Part shown: one piece after another, positions 8,164 to 21,349 of the stretch
Layout: each line of letters starts with the position of its first letter
Numbering within the stretch: position 1 is the stretch's first letter
From: Stigmatella aurantiaca
Lineage (GTDB): Bacteria > Myxococcota > Myxococcia > Myxococcales > Myxococcaceae
Assembly: GCF_900109545.1 (NCBI RefSeq)
Contig: NZ_FOAP01000001.1
Coordinates: 682,001 to 746,000, forward strand
Length of the DNA: 64,000 nucleotides
Reading direction: 5' to 3'
Notes under the pieces: model-generated
What the model saw: only the letters and a program-made list of their open reading frames with translations
What the model was told of the DNA's origin: nothing
The model's database searches: none
Position numbers and translations under genes: made by a program

Positions 8164-9990
8164 CTACAACCCGCTCTGCGGGTGGGTGGTGTGGCAGCTG
8201 CCCGTGCACTGCTGGAAGGACTCGCGGCCACCGCCCACGTACATGTTCTCGATGGGCCCGAACTTCTGCACGTGGCTCGCGGGGTAGCTCTTGTGGCACG
8301 AGAGGCACGCGGCCTTGCTGGTGCGCTGCACGCTCTCCTTCGTCAGGTGGCACTTGCTGCACTGGGCCGGGGAGACGTCGAAGCGGTCCGAGCGGCTGTG
8401 GATGAAGTGCACGCGGACGAACACGGGGCCCTCCAGCTCGAAGCCCAGGGGCGCGTGGCAGCCGGCGCACGCGGCGCGGTTGTCGTTGGCGTGGAGCACC
8501 TTGCTCAGCTCGCCGCCCTGGCTGTGGCAGCTGTTGCAGGGGCCGGTGGTCAGCACCGGCGTGGTGCGCTGCGGGGTGCCCACCTGGATCTCGATGGTCT
8601 GGGTGTAGGGGATGTCCTCGCCCAGGTAGGTGCGGCGGCCCTTGGTCGTCACCAGGTAGGTGCCGGGCAGGGCGTCCGGGGGCAGCTGGTAGCTCCACGT
8701 GTCGCTCACGGGTGCGGCCCAGCCGGCGTGGTCCGACTCGAACGCGCCACCGAACAGCTTGTTGGCCGCGGGGAACGTGCGGAACTGCGAGTAGACACCG
8801 TCACGCTGGATCGTCGCGATGGTCTGCACGTCGGGCGGGGCGAGGAACGTGTCCAGCTCGACGACCGAGCGGATGGGCTGGATGCGCTGCGCCGGGCCGA
8901 TGATCTGCGACATCAGCATGCGCTCGCGGTGCTTGCGGCGGTAGTACGTGGCGGTCGGATCGAAGAACGCGCGGTAGTACTGGATGCCCGGCTCGTTGGA
9001 GCCAAAGATGACCTCGTTGTAGGTCGGCAGCGAGCCCTGGGGGTGCAGGCGCTTGCCAGCGCCATCCTTCAGCGTGAGGCGGAAGGACACGTTCGTGCCG
9101 GGCGCGTAGGTGCCGTCCTTCCGGGGCGGCGTCACCGGGGTGGCCTCGATGGAGAAGCCGTAGTCGTACTTCGGCTTCTCCACCTGCTCCACCGGGATGG
9201 TGTAGGGCGCGAACGGACGCAGCGTCCAGCGCAGGCGCAGGGCCTTGGTCTTGGCGTTGAGGGTGATGGTCTTGCCCTGGGCGGCCGTCCGCGCGTTGCG
9301 CAGCTCCAGCAGCCCCTCCTCCAGGTAGCTCTGCGCGCCCGTGCAGTTCGTGGAGGTCTGGCAGTCATACGTCCACTGGATGGCGCCGAAGCGGCGCACG
9401 AAGAAGTCGTCGCTCTCGTGGCGGTCGTCGGAGCCCGCGAACAGCAGGATGGGCAAGCCCGTCAGGCGGCCCTGGTCATCCACCGGCTCCACCGTGAAGG
9501 CGCTGGGCACGTCCATCCACGCGGCGTCCCGGTAGAAGCGGCGGCGCTTGAAGCCTTCCTCGCCCGCCAGCAGATCAAACGACTCGTCCACCAGCTTCAC
9601 GCCGTTCCAGCCCAGGCAGGCGAAGTCGCCCGTGCGGTTCAGTCCGCTCACGCCCTCGTCCGTCGTGGCGGAGAGGCTGGTGCGGATGTCGATCTGGTTG
9701 ATGTAGAAGGTCTGTCCGGCGCGTACGCGCAGCGGCATGGCCTCGCCGTCCTCGACTTCCAGCGCGATGCCGATCTTCTGCTTCGAGGCGGAGCCACGCG
9801 ACAGCTCGGAGAAGTCCCCCTCCATCAGCTGCTCGGCGCCCTCCAGCGTCTGCGTGCCGTCCGTGGACGCCTCGGCGCCACAGCCGCCCGCCAGGGGCGC
9901 GAGCAGCGCGAGCAGGAGTGCCAGGCCCAACGCGCTGAGCTTCCAGGCCGTGCCACCCATCGCTGCGTGTTTTCCGGTTGTCTGTTCCAC
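8164..9990 (-). CDS. Multihaem c-type cytochrome lipoprotein
   Basis: 608 aa. The GTG at 9990 is preferred because GGAGG lies just upstream; an ATG at 9960 is possible. The leader ends LAGGC-GAEAS, a lipobox, so it is a lipid-anchored envelope protein. Residues about 40-450 are beta-rich with no motif I recognise. The C-terminal 160 residues carry haem-binding sites CNSCH, CAGCH, CSKCH and CLSCH, plus a final CTGSCH with three residues between the cysteines. The layout (large N-terminal region, C-terminal haem cluster, outer-membrane anchor) suggests extracytoplasmic electron transfer. No porin or partner cytochrome is adjacent, so the electron donor is unknown. Confidence 0.8.
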   Translation of the reverse strand: MEQTTGKHAAMGGTAWKLSALGLALLLALLAPLAGGCGAEASTDGTQTLEGAEQLMEGDFSELSRGSASKQKIGIALEVEDGEAMPLRVRAGQTFYINQIDIRTSLSATTDEGVSGLNRTGDFACLGWNGVKLVDESFDLLAGEEGFKRRRFYRDAAWMDVPSAFTVEPVDDQGRLTGLPILLFAGSDDRHESDDFFVRRFGAIQWTYDCQTSTNCTGAQSYLEEGLLELRNARTAAQGKTITLNAKTKALRLRWTLRPFAPYTIPVEQVEKPKYDYGFSIEATPVTPPRKDGTYAPGTNVSFRLTLKDGAGKRLHPQGSLPTYNEVIFGSNEPGIQYYRAFFDPTATYYRRKHRERMLMSQIIGPAQRIQPIRSVVELDTFLAPPDVQTIATIQRDGVYSQFRTFPAANKLFGGAFESDHAGWAAPVSDTWSYQLPPDALPGTYLVTTKGRRTYLGEDIPYTQTIEIQVGTPQRTTPVLTTGPCNSCHSQGGELSKVLHANDNRAACAGCHAPLGFELEGPVFVRVHFIHSRSDRFDVSPAQCSKCHLTKESVQRTSKAACLSCHKSYPASHVQKFGPIENMYVGGGRESFQQCTGSCHTTHPQSGL

Positions 9991-10234
9991 GGTGCCTCCA
10001 GTCGATGGCTCGGGCGTCTCTTGGCTGCCTGGCGTGCCTTCAGGCAGAACGCATTGAAGCCACACGGAGAATATCCGGTTCGAGCGGAACTGAAATACCA
10101 AAACGCGAAATAATTCCAGCCCTCTACATCTCGCGAAATCAAGTATTCCAGGTCTCGATTACTTTTCTTGAGTTATCTTTTCTTGAGAATGAAGAAAACC
10201 AGACAGGGGCGGGAAGTGGGGGCTTGGCAACGCC
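9991..10234. promoter_or_regulatory. AT-rich upstream region of the cytochrome gene, with direct repeats
   Basis: About 240 bases between the ceramidase stop and the cytochrome start, with a markedly AT-rich part at 10090-10200. Two exact copies of CTTTTCTTGAG lie at 10162-10172 and 10177-10187, a 15-base period, and could be a tandem regulator site. No convincing -35/-10 pair was found. Confidence 0.4.
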
Positions 10235-11020
10235 TTAGGGAGGTGTGTGGCCGCGGACGAACGGAATGCCGGCCGCCCAGCGCACCCGGGGGGCATGGCC
10301 GAGCGTCTTGAGCCGGTCGTGGGCGATGACCATCAGCAGCGCGTAGAAGCCGCAGGAGACCAGCACGTGCCACCACGCGTGGAACTGCGGGTTGGGGAGG
10401 CCCCGCGCCGGGAGGGCCTCATTGAGCGTGGGACAGAACTGGATGTCGCTCAGCCAGAGCACGATGGCGAGCGCGTAGGCGCTGACGCCGAGCTGGAAGA
10501 GGCGCCGGGCCGAGGCATCCTGGCTGCGGCGGTGGATGAGGTAGACGCGCCCAAGCGCGAAGAACTCGAGGGACGCGAAGCTGATCTGGAAGAGGAAGAA
10601 CTGGAGCGGCCCCCGGGTGAAGGAGCACAGATAGGTGGACAGCACCGCGTAGGCGAACAGCGCGAGCGGGAACCAGGCGCCGAGCCGCCGCTGTGGCCGG
10701 TTCTCCACCAGGATGTAGACCATGATGAGGGCCAGGTAGAGCATCGGCAGCTCGTCCAGCATCTGGAGCTGGAAGCGGAGCGTGGCGTGGAACCCGATGC
10801 TGCCCAGGCCCACCACCGCCAGCATCGCGAAGGCCGCCAGGAAGCGCCGCTCCAGCACGCGGTGGTGGAGCAGGATGGCCAGCAGCCCCCCGAACACCAT
10901 GGCCAGGCTGGAGACGGAGTTGAACAGCTCCGCGACGTGGTGGAAGTGCTCGTAGTTCGTCTCGCACCAGTCCACCGTCGACGTCGGGGGGCCCCAGAAG
11001 CCTTCCGCGGGAGTTGTCAT
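10235..11020 (-). CDS. Alkaline ceramidase family hydrolase (CREST superfamily)
   Basis: 261 aa, about seven hydrophobic segments. The N-terminal block EGFWGPPTSTVDWCETNYE is the hallmark of alkaline ceramidases, which split ceramide or phytoceramide into a long-chain base and a fatty acid at a membrane zinc site. The CREST residues are all in place: S74 and H78 (SIGFH), D89 (LDELP) and H214/H218 (HAWWH). The ATG at 11020 puts the signature at residue 7, as in eukaryotic members. Myxobacteria make sphingolipid-like lipids, so a role in remodelling their own or prey ceramides is plausible but inferred. It is a single gene with a terminator hairpin upstream at 11047. Confidence 0.85.
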   Translation of the reverse strand: MTTPAEGFWGPPTSTVDWCETNYEHFHHVAELFNSVSSLAMVFGGLLAILLHHRVLERRFLAAFAMLAVVGLGSIGFHATLRFQLQMLDELPMLYLALIMVYILVENRPQRRLGAWFPLALFAYAVLSTYLCSFTRGPLQFFLFQISFASLEFFALGRVYLIHRRSQDASARRLFQLGVSAYALAIVLWLSDIQFCPTLNEALPARGLPNPQFHAWWHVLVSCGFYALLMVIAHDRLKTLGHAPRVRWAAGIPFVRGHTPP

Positions 11021-11046
11021 CGGGGCGCGGACCCTAGCGGATGCAA

Positions 11047-11081
11047 GAACGCCGTGCCAGGCAATGCCCGGCACGGCGTTC
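11047..11081 (-). terminator. Terminator hairpin after the Bet-like gene
   Basis: A perfect 12-bp inverted repeat, GAACGCCGTGCC and GGCACGGCGTTC, with an 11-base loop lies 29 bases beyond the stop of the minus-strand recombinase gene. No strong T-run follows. Confidence 0.55.
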
Positions 11082-11109
11082 GGTCTCCACAGGGAGGCCG
11101 CGGAGAGGA

Positions 11110-12159
11110 CTAGGCCTCGGCCGAGGCTTCCTTCTTGCCCGTGGTGGGCACCCGGCAGCGCAGCTCCGTCTCCACCTCCAGCGCCACGAGGTTTTCGCGC
11201 ATCGCCTTGGCCCACTTCGCCTTGGGCTGCTCCATCAGCTTCTCGTGCGCCAAGTCGATGGTCTCGCTCAGCTCGTCATCGCTGAGCTCCGAGGCCGTCT
11301 TGCCCTTGTACGGGCCGAACGCCACCACCGTGGCCGTGCTGCGAGGGCGGGGCGGGGTGACGTCCACCGCCGGCTGGGGCTCGGCCGCCGGAGGGGCCAC
11401 CACGGGGGCGGCAGGCGCCACCTCCATCGTGAGCTGTGCGGCCGGCAGGGCAGGGAAGGAGGCCTTCACGGGCCCTGGCCGGGCGCCGAGCACCTCGTAG
11501 GTGCCGTTGCCCGTGGCGGGCGCGGGCTCCTCCACCGGCGTGGCCGGCTCGTACTCCTCGGCGGGCATCTCCTCGCGCACGTACAGGCCGCCGAAGGCCT
11601 CCGGGTACGCCTTGCGCAGGGCCGCCACGCGGGCGCACTTCTCGATCATCGTCGTGGGAATCTTGGCCCACAGCGGCGTCTGCTGGACGTACCCCGAGAA
11701 GTCCAGCCACACCACCACGGGCAGCTTGCCCTCACGCACCACGCGGGCCCAGGCCCCCACCAGCGCGCCCTTGCGCTTGGCCGGGTTGAAGCGGTGCACC
11801 ACCTCGCCCTTGCCCTGGTCGACGATGATTTCGTCCTCGGCGTACACGGCGCTCGCCTGGATGCCCTTGAAGTCCGGGAAGCGCTCGGCGCGCGCCAGCA
11901 TCCCCGCCTCGGAGGGCTGGAACTCGTACCGCGTTACCCAGGTGGGCCGGTCCCGGCTACCGGCGTTCTGCCGGCGGCCCACGCAGAAGGCCTCCTTCAA
12001 GAGCGGATCCAACCCGGACCGCTTGCACTGCTCGATGAAGAGGGCGAACTCGTCCTCTCCGATGCCCTTGGGGCAGATGGTCCGCTTGATGAGCTCGACG
12101 CGCTCACGGCCCCACGCCTGCTGAGCCGCCGTGTTCTCCACCTTGTTGTGTCCGTCCAT
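11110..12159 (-). CDS. RecT/Red-beta (Bet) family single-strand annealing protein
   Basis: 349 aa. The ATG at 12159 follows an AGGAG box. Residues about 15-195 match phage recombination protein Bet: LIKRTICPKGIGEDEFALFIEQCKRSGLDP, then a central domain ending TPLWAKIPTTMIEKCARVAALRKAYPEAFGGLY. These proteins bind and anneal complementary single strands during phage-type recombination. The C-terminal part is a Pro/Ala-rich linker followed by a small helical region (about residues 280-335) that may bind partners. No exonuclease, SSB or phage gene is nearby, so this is a stand-alone chromosomal copy. Base composition is like its neighbours, suggesting long residence. Confidence 0.88.
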   Translation of the reverse strand: MDGHNKVENTAAQQAWGRERVELIKRTICPKGIGEDEFALFIEQCKRSGLDPLLKEAFCVGRRQNAGSRDRPTWVTRYEFQPSEAGMLARAERFPDFKGIQASAVYAEDEIIVDQGKGEVVHRFNPAKRKGALVGAWARVVREGKLPVVVWLDFSGYVQQTPLWAKIPTTMIEKCARVAALRKAYPEAFGGLYVREEMPAEEYEPATPVEEPAPATGNGTYEVLGARPGPVKASFPALPAAQLTMEVAPAAPVVAPPAAEPQPAVDVTPPRPRSTATVVAFGPYKGKTASELSDDELSETIDLAHEKLMEQPKAKWAKAMRENLVALEVETELRCRVPTTGKKEASAEA

Positions 12160-12491
12160 ACGGTGCTTCTCCTGAGGTTCTTCCCGAAAAGGCGGACGAC
12201 CCCCGTCCGCCAACTGGCGTGTTGCGGTACCGCCATGCTTGGAGTGACTTCCGCGGACCCTCCGGGGCACCCCCGGGCAGATCGCGGCCGCAGCCTGGAT
12301 TAACAGCGCCGGTGGATCAGGGCTTCACGGCCTGCACGGGCCCGCCGGGGCCCGGCCGGGAAGCAGGCGCCCAGGCGCGGAGCGGGAGATTCAGCAGGGG
12401 GCGCAAAAACTTTTTGACAGGGCCAGCGGGCTTCTGTAGACACCGCGCCACTTGGTCAACGCGTTCCGCGCGTGACGCCAAGAGCCAAAGT
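12160..12491. other. Intergenic region before tRNA-Lys
   Basis: 332 bases with no gene. The left part is the leader of the minus-strand Bet-like gene, with AGGAG just before its ATG. The right part holds the tRNA-Lys promoter (12414-12442). The middle is GC-rich with no clear structure. Confidence 0.6.
12414..12442 (+). promoter_or_regulatory. Sigma-70-type promoter of tRNA-Lys
   Basis: A perfect TTGACA at 12414-12419, a 17-base spacer, then TAGACA at 12437-12442. Transcription would begin near 12449, about 43 bases before the mature tRNA. Confidence 0.7.
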
Positions 12492-12564
12492 GGGAGCGTA
12501 GCTCAATTGGCAGAGCAATGGACTCTTAATCCATAGGTTGTGGGTTCGATTCCCTCCGCTCTCA
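12492..12564 (+). tRNA. tRNA-Lys (CUU)
   Basis: Acceptor stem GGGAGCG/CGCTCTC (one G-T pair), discriminator A. Anticodon stem ATGGA/TCCAT with loop CTCTTAA gives CTT. The T-stem GTGGG/CCCTC has one T-T mismatch. CCA is not encoded. Confidence 0.92.
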
Positions 12565-12566
12565 AA

Positions 12567-12607
12567 GCCGGGGCCCCTTCAGAAATGAAGGGGCCCCGGC
12601 GCTTTTT
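12567..12607 (+). terminator. Rho-independent terminator after tRNA-Lys
   Basis: A perfect 14-bp GC-rich stem (12567-12580 with 12587-12600), a six-base loop AGAAAT, then GCTTTTT. This is a textbook terminator, so tRNA-Leu downstream must have its own promoter or be read through. Confidence 0.92.
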
Positions 12608-12642
12608 GGGGCTCCGGAGCGGTTCGGAGTAGAAGCGCCGCT

Positions 12643-12724
12643 GGGCGGGTGGCGAAACTGGTAGACGCGCCAGACTTAGGATCTGGTACCGCAAGGTGTG
12701 AGGGTTCGAGTCCCTCCTCGCCCA
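12643..12724 (+). tRNA. tRNA-Leu (UAG)
   Basis: 82 nt with the long variable arm of class II tRNAs. Acceptor stem GGGCGGG/CTCGCCC, discriminator A. Anticodon stem CCAGA/TCTGG with loop CTTAGGA gives TAG. T-arm GAGGG-TTCGAGT-CCCTC. CCA is not encoded. Confidence 0.95.
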
Positions 12725-12826
12725 TTTCGCGTTGACCCGCCCGCGCGTATCCCCTAAAGGCGCACCCCCACCCATTTACATTCGGCGCTGGCGCGGGGAC
12801 TGCTCGCGCGGCGAGCGAGGCGTCCC

Positions 12827-14107
12827 ATGAAGGTCCAGGTCGAGGAGCTCTCTCCCGTTGAGAAGAAGCTCTCCATCGAGGTCGACAGCACGCGCGTGGC
12901 GGACGAGCTGACGCGCGCCTACACGGCGCTGGGCCGGCAGGTGAAGCTGCCAGGCTTCCGTCAGGGCAAGGTGCCCCGGCGCATCCTCGAGCAGCGGTTC
13001 CGCCAGCAGGTCGAGGACGACGTCATCCAGCGCGTGGTGCAAAGCGCCTACGTCGAGGCCGTGCGCGAGCACAAGGTGGAGGTGGTGAGCCAGCCGCAGG
13101 TCACCAACACCGGCCTGAAGACGGGCGCGCCCTTCTCCTTCGAGGCCCGGGTGGAGGTGAAGCCCAAGCTGGAGCTGAAGGAGTACAAGGAGCTGCCCCT
13201 GAAGAAGACGGAGGTGACCGTCGACGACGCCCAGGTCAACGAGCAGCTGGAGAAGATGCGCCAGTCGCTCACCCGCCTGGAGCCCGTGGAGGGCCGGGAC
13301 GTGGGCCAGGCGGGCGATGTCGCCACCGTGGACTACGAGGCCTTCATCGACGGCCAGCCCTTCGCCGGCAGCAAGGCGGAGGACGTGGCGGTGAACATCG
13401 CCCCCGGTGAGCTCGTGGAGTCCAACCTGGCCGCCCTGGAGGGCGTGAAGGTGGGGGAGACCAAGGAGCTCGACTACGCCTTCCCGCCGGACTACCGGGT
13501 GGAGGAAGTGAAGGGCAAGACGGCGCACTTCAAGATGCACGTGAAGGGGCTCAAGTCGAAGATCGTCCCCGAGCTCAACGACGAGTTCGCCAAGGAGACG
13601 GGCGCCGGGGTGGAGACCCTGGAGGCGCTGCGCGCCAAGGTGAAGGCGGACCTGGAGCGCTCGCAGCGCGCGAAGGTCGAGGCGGAGGACCGCGAGGCGG
13701 TCATCAAGGGCCTCGTCGAGCGCAACCCGTTCGAGGTGCCCAAGGCCATGGTGGAGCGCGCCATCGACTCCATGCTGGAGGGCGCGGTGCGCCAGATGGC
13801 CCGCTCGGGCCTGGACGTGCGCAACCTCAACCTGGACTTCCTGCGCCTGCGCGACGAGATGCGCGAGCGGGCCGTGCAGGAGGTGAAGGGCACGCTGCTC
13901 TTCGAGGCCATCGCCGAGAAGGAGGGCATCCAGGCGTCCGACGGCGATGTCGACAAGAAGATCGAGGAGCTGGCGGCCGAGGCGGGCCAGCCCGTGGCCG
14001 CGGTCCGCAAGTACTTCAACAAGCCGGAGGACCGCATGGGGTTGTCCCTCCGACTGAGGGAAGAAAAGACGATTGAATTCTTGAAGGCCCAGGCGAAGTA
14101 TTCCTAG
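12827..14107 (+). CDS. tig: Trigger factor
   Basis: 426 aa. It is the ribosome-associated chaperone that meets nascent chains at the exit tunnel and has peptidyl-prolyl isomerase activity. The N-terminal ribosome-binding domain shows [18 protein letters not shown] (the family GFRxGKxP signature, residues 43-60). The FKBP-like PPIase domain covers about 150-240 and the helical C-terminal domain runs to the end. It opens the tig-clpP-clpX set, the classical proteostasis cluster, with clpP only 35 bases downstream. Confidence 0.96.
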   Translation: MKVQVEELSPVEKKLSIEVDSTRVADELTRAYTALGRQVKLPGFRQGKVPRRILEQRFRQQVEDDVIQRVVQSAYVEAVREHKVEVVSQPQVTNTGLKTGAPFSFEARVEVKPKLELKEYKELPLKKTEVTVDDAQVNEQLEKMRQSLTRLEPVEGRDVGQAGDVATVDYEAFIDGQPFAGSKAEDVAVNIAPGELVESNLAALEGVKVGETKELDYAFPPDYRVEEVKGKTAHFKMHVKGLKSKIVPELNDEFAKETGAGVETLEALRAKVKADLERSQRAKVEAEDREAVIKGLVERNPFEVPKAMVERAIDSMLEGAVRQMARSGLDVRNLNLDFLRLRDEMRERAVQEVKGTLLFEAIAEKEGIQASDGDVDKKIEELAAEAGQPVAAVRKYFNKPEDRMGLSLRLREEKTIEFLKAQAKYS

Positions 14108-14142
14108 GCGTCCGTTCCCTTCGCCCAGGTCCCGAGGCCGAC

Positions 14143-14769
14143 ATGCCCTTCATGCCCATTCCCTACGTCATCGAGCAGACCCACCGGGGTGAGCGCTCGT
14201 ACGACATCTACAGCCGGCTCCTGAAGGACCGCATCGTCATGCTCGGAACAGAGATCGACGACGATGTGTCCAACGCCATCGTCGCCCAGCTCCTGTTCCT
14301 GGAGTCCGAGGATCCGGACAAGGACATCAACCTCTACGTCAACTCGCCGGGCGGGTCCGTCACTGCGGGCCTCGCCATCTACGACACGATGCAGTACGTG
14401 AAGTGTCCGGTCTCCACCATTTGCGTGGGGCAGGCGGCCTCGATGGGGGCGGTGCTCCTGCTCGCGGGCGCGAAGGGCAAGCGCTACAGCCTGCCGAGCT
14501 CGCGCATCATGATTCACCAGCCGCTCGGCGGGGTGCGCGGCCAGGCCACGGATATCGAGATCCAGGCCAAGGAAATCCTGCGGATGCGGGCCAAGCTCAA
14601 CGACATCATCGTCAAGCACACGGGCCAGCCGCTGGAACGGGTGGAGAAAGACACCGACCGCGATTACTTCATGGGGGCCACGGAGTCCAAGGCCTACGGA
14701 ATCATCGACGAGATCCAGAACCCCCGGAAGCCCGGGGTGGCCCCCAAGGTGGACGAGAAGAAGCAGTAG
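14143..14769 (+). CDS. clpP: ATP-dependent Clp protease proteolytic subunit
   Basis: 208 aa. It forms the barrel-shaped serine protease that degrades proteins unfolded by ClpX or ClpA. The catalytic triad is visible: S100 in [10 protein letters not shown]125 in [10 protein letters not shown] and D174 in TDRDYFM. The N-terminus [27 protein letters not shown] is typical, with a very short propeptide at most. It is separated from clpX by 218 bases including a hairpin, so clpX may also have its own promoter. Confidence 0.97.
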   Translation: MPFMPIPYVIEQTHRGERSYDIYSRLLKDRIVMLGTEIDDDVSNAIVAQLLFLESEDPDKDINLYVNSPGGSVTAGLAIYDTMQYVKCPVSTICVGQAASMGAVLLLAGAKGKRYSLPSSRIMIHQPLGGVRGQATDIEIQAKEILRMRAKLNDIIVKHTGQPLERVEKDTDRDYFMGATESKAYGIIDEIQNPRKPGVAPKVDEKKQ

Positions 14770-14799
14770 GCGCGCGCGCGCCCCGCAGTTCGGCAAGCA

Positions 14800-14838
14800 G
14801 CCGGAGCCGTGGGAATGTGCCCCCACGCCTCCGGCTTT
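14800..14838 (+). terminator. Hairpin between clpP and clpX
   Basis: A 14-bp stem with one C-C mismatch (14800-14813 with 14822-14835) is followed by TTTGTGCTT. It would end or attenuate tig-clpP transcription before clpX. Confidence 0.5.
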
Positions 14839-14987
14839 GTGCTTCCTGGGCCTCGGGGGAAGTTTGCTGTTAACTAACCCGCAGGTGAATGGACGCCCCG
14901 TGGCAGGGCTGACTAGATTGGGTCGAGGCAGGGCACAGGACGGATACTTGGAAGGTCTCTTCCAGACCGAGGGCTGAGAGGGCACTC

Positions 14988-16265
<1,278 letters not shown>

Positions 16266-16356
16266 CGCGCGCGGGCCTGCTCCCGGAAGCAGGCGAGGGC
16301 TCCTTCCCGCACTTTTTGTGGGACGGGCGGGAGCCTTCCGGTATCTCTCTCCGGGC

Positions 16357-18561
16357 ATGACTCGATCGCTGCTCCCCGTGGTGCTGCTGCTCGCCGCGTG
16401 CGCTGGCCCGAAGGACGCCGCGCGCCCGAAGGGCCTGGGGCCTGCCCTGGCGGCAGCGGACGTCCCGTCCCCCCCAGGAGCCTCGCCGATGGTGTACCCG
16501 CCCACGCGTTCCGAGCCCGTCTCGGAGACCCTTCACGGCGTCCAGGTGAAGGACCCCTACCGGTGGCTGGAGGAGGAGAAGTCGCCGGAGGTCCAGGCGT
16601 GGATGCGGGCGCAGGATGCGCTCACGCGGCAGGAGCTGGCGCGCATCCCCGGCCGGGAGGCGCTCGCGCGGCGCTTCCGCGAGCTGTTCTACACCGAGTC
16701 CATCTCCACGCCGGTGCGCCGGGGCAGCCGCTACTTCTACACCCGCACCCACAAGGACCGGGAGAAGGCCGTCCTCTACTGGCGCGAGGGGCTGGAGGGC
16801 GCCGAGAAGGTGCTCCTGGACCCGAACGGCTGGAGCCAGGATGGGACGGTGTCCCTGGGCGCGTGGGTGCCCTCGTGGGATGGCCGCAAGCTGGCCTTCG
16901 CCCAGCGGCCCAACGCCGCGGACGAGGCCGTGCTCCACGTGCTGGAGGTGGACTCGGGCCAGTGGTCCCCGGTGGATGTCATCGAGGGCGCCAAGTACGC
17001 CTTCCCGAAGTGGACGCCGGACGGCAAGGGCTTCTATTACGAGTGGCTTCCGGTCGATGCCACCCTCCCCGTGGACCAGCGGCCCGGGTACACGGAGATC
17101 CGCTTCCACACCCTGGGCACGGATCCGAAGAAGGATCCGCTCGTCCACCCGCGCACGGGCAATGCGTCGACCTTCCTCTCCTCGTCGCTCAGCCGGGACG
17201 GCCAGTACCTCTTCGTCTCCATCCTCCGGGGGTGGAATGAGAACGACATCTACTGGCGGCGGGCGGGGGAGAAGGACTTCCACCTGCTGGTGAAGGGGCA
17301 GGGCGCCAACTACGGGGTGCTCGCCTGGAAGGACCAGTTCTACGTCCTCACCAACGAGGGCGCCTCGCGCCAGCGCGTCTTCCGCGTCTCCCCGTTGAAG
17401 CCCGAGCGCGCCGCGTGGCGCGAAATCATCCCGGAGGACCCCAAGGCCTCCCTGGACAACATGGCCATCGTGGGCGGGCACCTGGTGCTGGACTACCAGC
17501 GCGATGCCGCCTCCGAGCTGCGCGTGGCCACCCTGGAGGGGAAGGACGTGCGCACCGTGGCGCTGCCGGGCATCGGCGCGGCCACCCTGCCCGAGGGGCT
17601 GGAGGATCAGGACGAGGCCTTCTTCCTCTTCAGCTCCTTCACCACGCCCCGGCAGGTCTACCGGCTGACCGTCTCCTCCGGCGCGGTGGCGCTCTGGGCC
17701 AAGGTGGAGCTGCCGCTGAACACGGACCTCTACACGGTCGAGCAGGCCTTCTACCCATCGAAGGACGGCACGCGGGTGCCCCTGTTCCTCGTGCACCGCA
17801 AGGACCTGAAGCGCGACGGGGCCCGCCCCACGCTGCTCTATGGATATGGCGGCTTCAACGTGAGCCTGCCGCCGTCCTTCCGCTCCAGTATCTTCCCGTG
17901 GCTGGACCAGGGCGGCGTGTACGCCGTGGCCAACCTGCGCGGTGGTGGCGAGTACGGCAAGGACTGGCATGAGGCCGGTCGCCTGCACCACAAGCAGAAC
18001 GTCTTCGACGACTTCCATGCCGCGGCCGAGTACCTGGTGAAGGCCGGCTACACCCGGCCCGAGCGCCTGGCCATCTATGGAGGCAGCAACGGAGGGCTCC
18101 TGGTCGGGGCGGCCATGACCCAGCGGCCGGAGCTCTACGGGGCGGTGGTCTGCGCGGTGCCCCTGCTCGACATGGTGCGTTACCACCTCTTTGGCAGCGG
18201 CCGGACGTGGATTCCCGAGTACGGCTCGGCGGATAACCCCGAGGATTTCAAGACCTTGTACGCCTACTCCCCCTACCACGCGGTCAAGCCGGGGGTGCGC
18301 TACCCGCCGCTGCTCATGCTGTCCGCGGACCATGATGACCGGGTGGATCCGCTGCATGCGCGCAAGTTCGTGGCGGCCGTGCAGGGCGTGGCGGGGGCCG
18401 CGTCCCCTCCGGCCCTGCTGCGCATCGAGGCCAACGCGGGGCACTCGGGCGCGGACCAGGTGGCCAAGGCCATTGAGTCCAACGCGGACATGTACGCCTT
18501 TCTCTTCCAGGTGTTCGGCCTGGGGGAGCCCTCCGGCGGTGAGGGGGGCGGTGCCCGCTGA
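16357..18561 (+). CDS. Prolyl oligopeptidase family lipoprotein (S9)
   Basis: 734 aa. The ATG at 16357 gives a leader ending LLLAACAG, a lipobox, so the enzyme is anchored in the envelope, unlike cytosolic prolyl endopeptidases. Residues about 50-445 form the seven-bladed propeller gate, followed by the alpha/beta-hydrolase domain. Catalytic Ser577 sits in GGSNGGLL and His696 in ANAGHSG, with the Asp in [10 protein letters not shown]. It should cut short Pro-containing peptides outside the cytoplasm, useful to a proteolytic predator. It lies between clpX and lon; only the general theme of proteolysis links them. Confidence 0.92.
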   Translation: MTRSLLPVVLLLAACAGPKDAARPKGLGPALAAADVPSPPGASPMVYPPTRSEPVSETLHGVQVKDPYRWLEEEKSPEVQAWMRAQDALTRQELARIPGREALARRFRELFYTESISTPVRRGSRYFYTRTHKDREKAVLYWREGLEGAEKVLLDPNGWSQDGTVSLGAWVPSWDGRKLAFAQRPNAADEAVLHVLEVDSGQWSPVDVIEGAKYAFPKWTPDGKGFYYEWLPVDATLPVDQRPGYTEIRFHTLGTDPKKDPLVHPRTGNASTFLSSSLSRDGQYLFVSILRGWNENDIYWRRAGEKDFHLLVKGQGANYGVLAWKDQFYVLTNEGASRQRVFRVSPLKPERAAWREIIPEDPKASLDNMAIVGGHLVLDYQRDAASELRVATLEGKDVRTVALPGIGAATLPEGLEDQDEAFFLFSSFTTPRQVYRLTVSSGAVALWAKVELPLNTDLYTVEQAFYPSKDGTRVPLFLVHRKDLKRDGARPTLLYGYGGFNVSLPPSFRSSIFPWLDQGGVYAVANLRGGGEYGKDWHEAGRLHHKQNVFDDFHAAAEYLVKAGYTRPERLAIYGGSNGGLLVGAAMTQRPELYGAVVCAVPLLDMVRYHLFGSGRTWIPEYGSADNPEDFKTLYAYSPYHAVKPGVRYPPLLMLSADHDDRVDPLHARKFVAAVQGVAGAASPPALLRIEANAGHSGADQVAKAIESNADMYAFLFQVFGLGEPSGGEGGGAR

Positions 18562-18763
18562 ACCAGCAGGCGGACGCTCGTGGCAGGCGGGTGTTCCCTT
18601 GATGGCAGGACAACCTCCGCCCAATCTTTACTTGGGAACGGCGGCTGAAATCGCCGTGTTATAGAACGGTGTTTCACCCCGCATGCATGCCGAGCAGGCA
18701 GGCGGGTAACTTTCTCTTCAGGGGCTTGCGGTTCCAGCACGCGGGCCATCGGGTGGCGAGCAA

Positions 18764-21226
<2,463 letters not shown>

Positions 21227-21227
21227 C

Positions 21228-21247
21228 CTTCTTCCCCGCGGAAGAAG
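21228..21247 (+). terminator. Hairpin directly after lon
   Basis: A perfect 8-bp stem, CTTCTTCC and GGAAGAAG, with a four-base loop begins two bases past the lon stop codon. No T-run follows. Confidence 0.45.
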
Positions 21248-21349
21248 TCCGTGGCCAGGCCGCGGGTGTCTCCTCTGCCCTCTTGGGGCAGGGGGGCCCC
21301 GGTGCCTGGCCGCTTCTTTTTGGCCGCTGGCGCGGTACAACGCCCCCCG

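Noticed and set aside
8038..10113. Long plus-strand open frame opposite the multihaem lipoprotein
   Set aside because: The minus-strand product has a lipobox and five haem motifs; the plus frame is a GC shadow.
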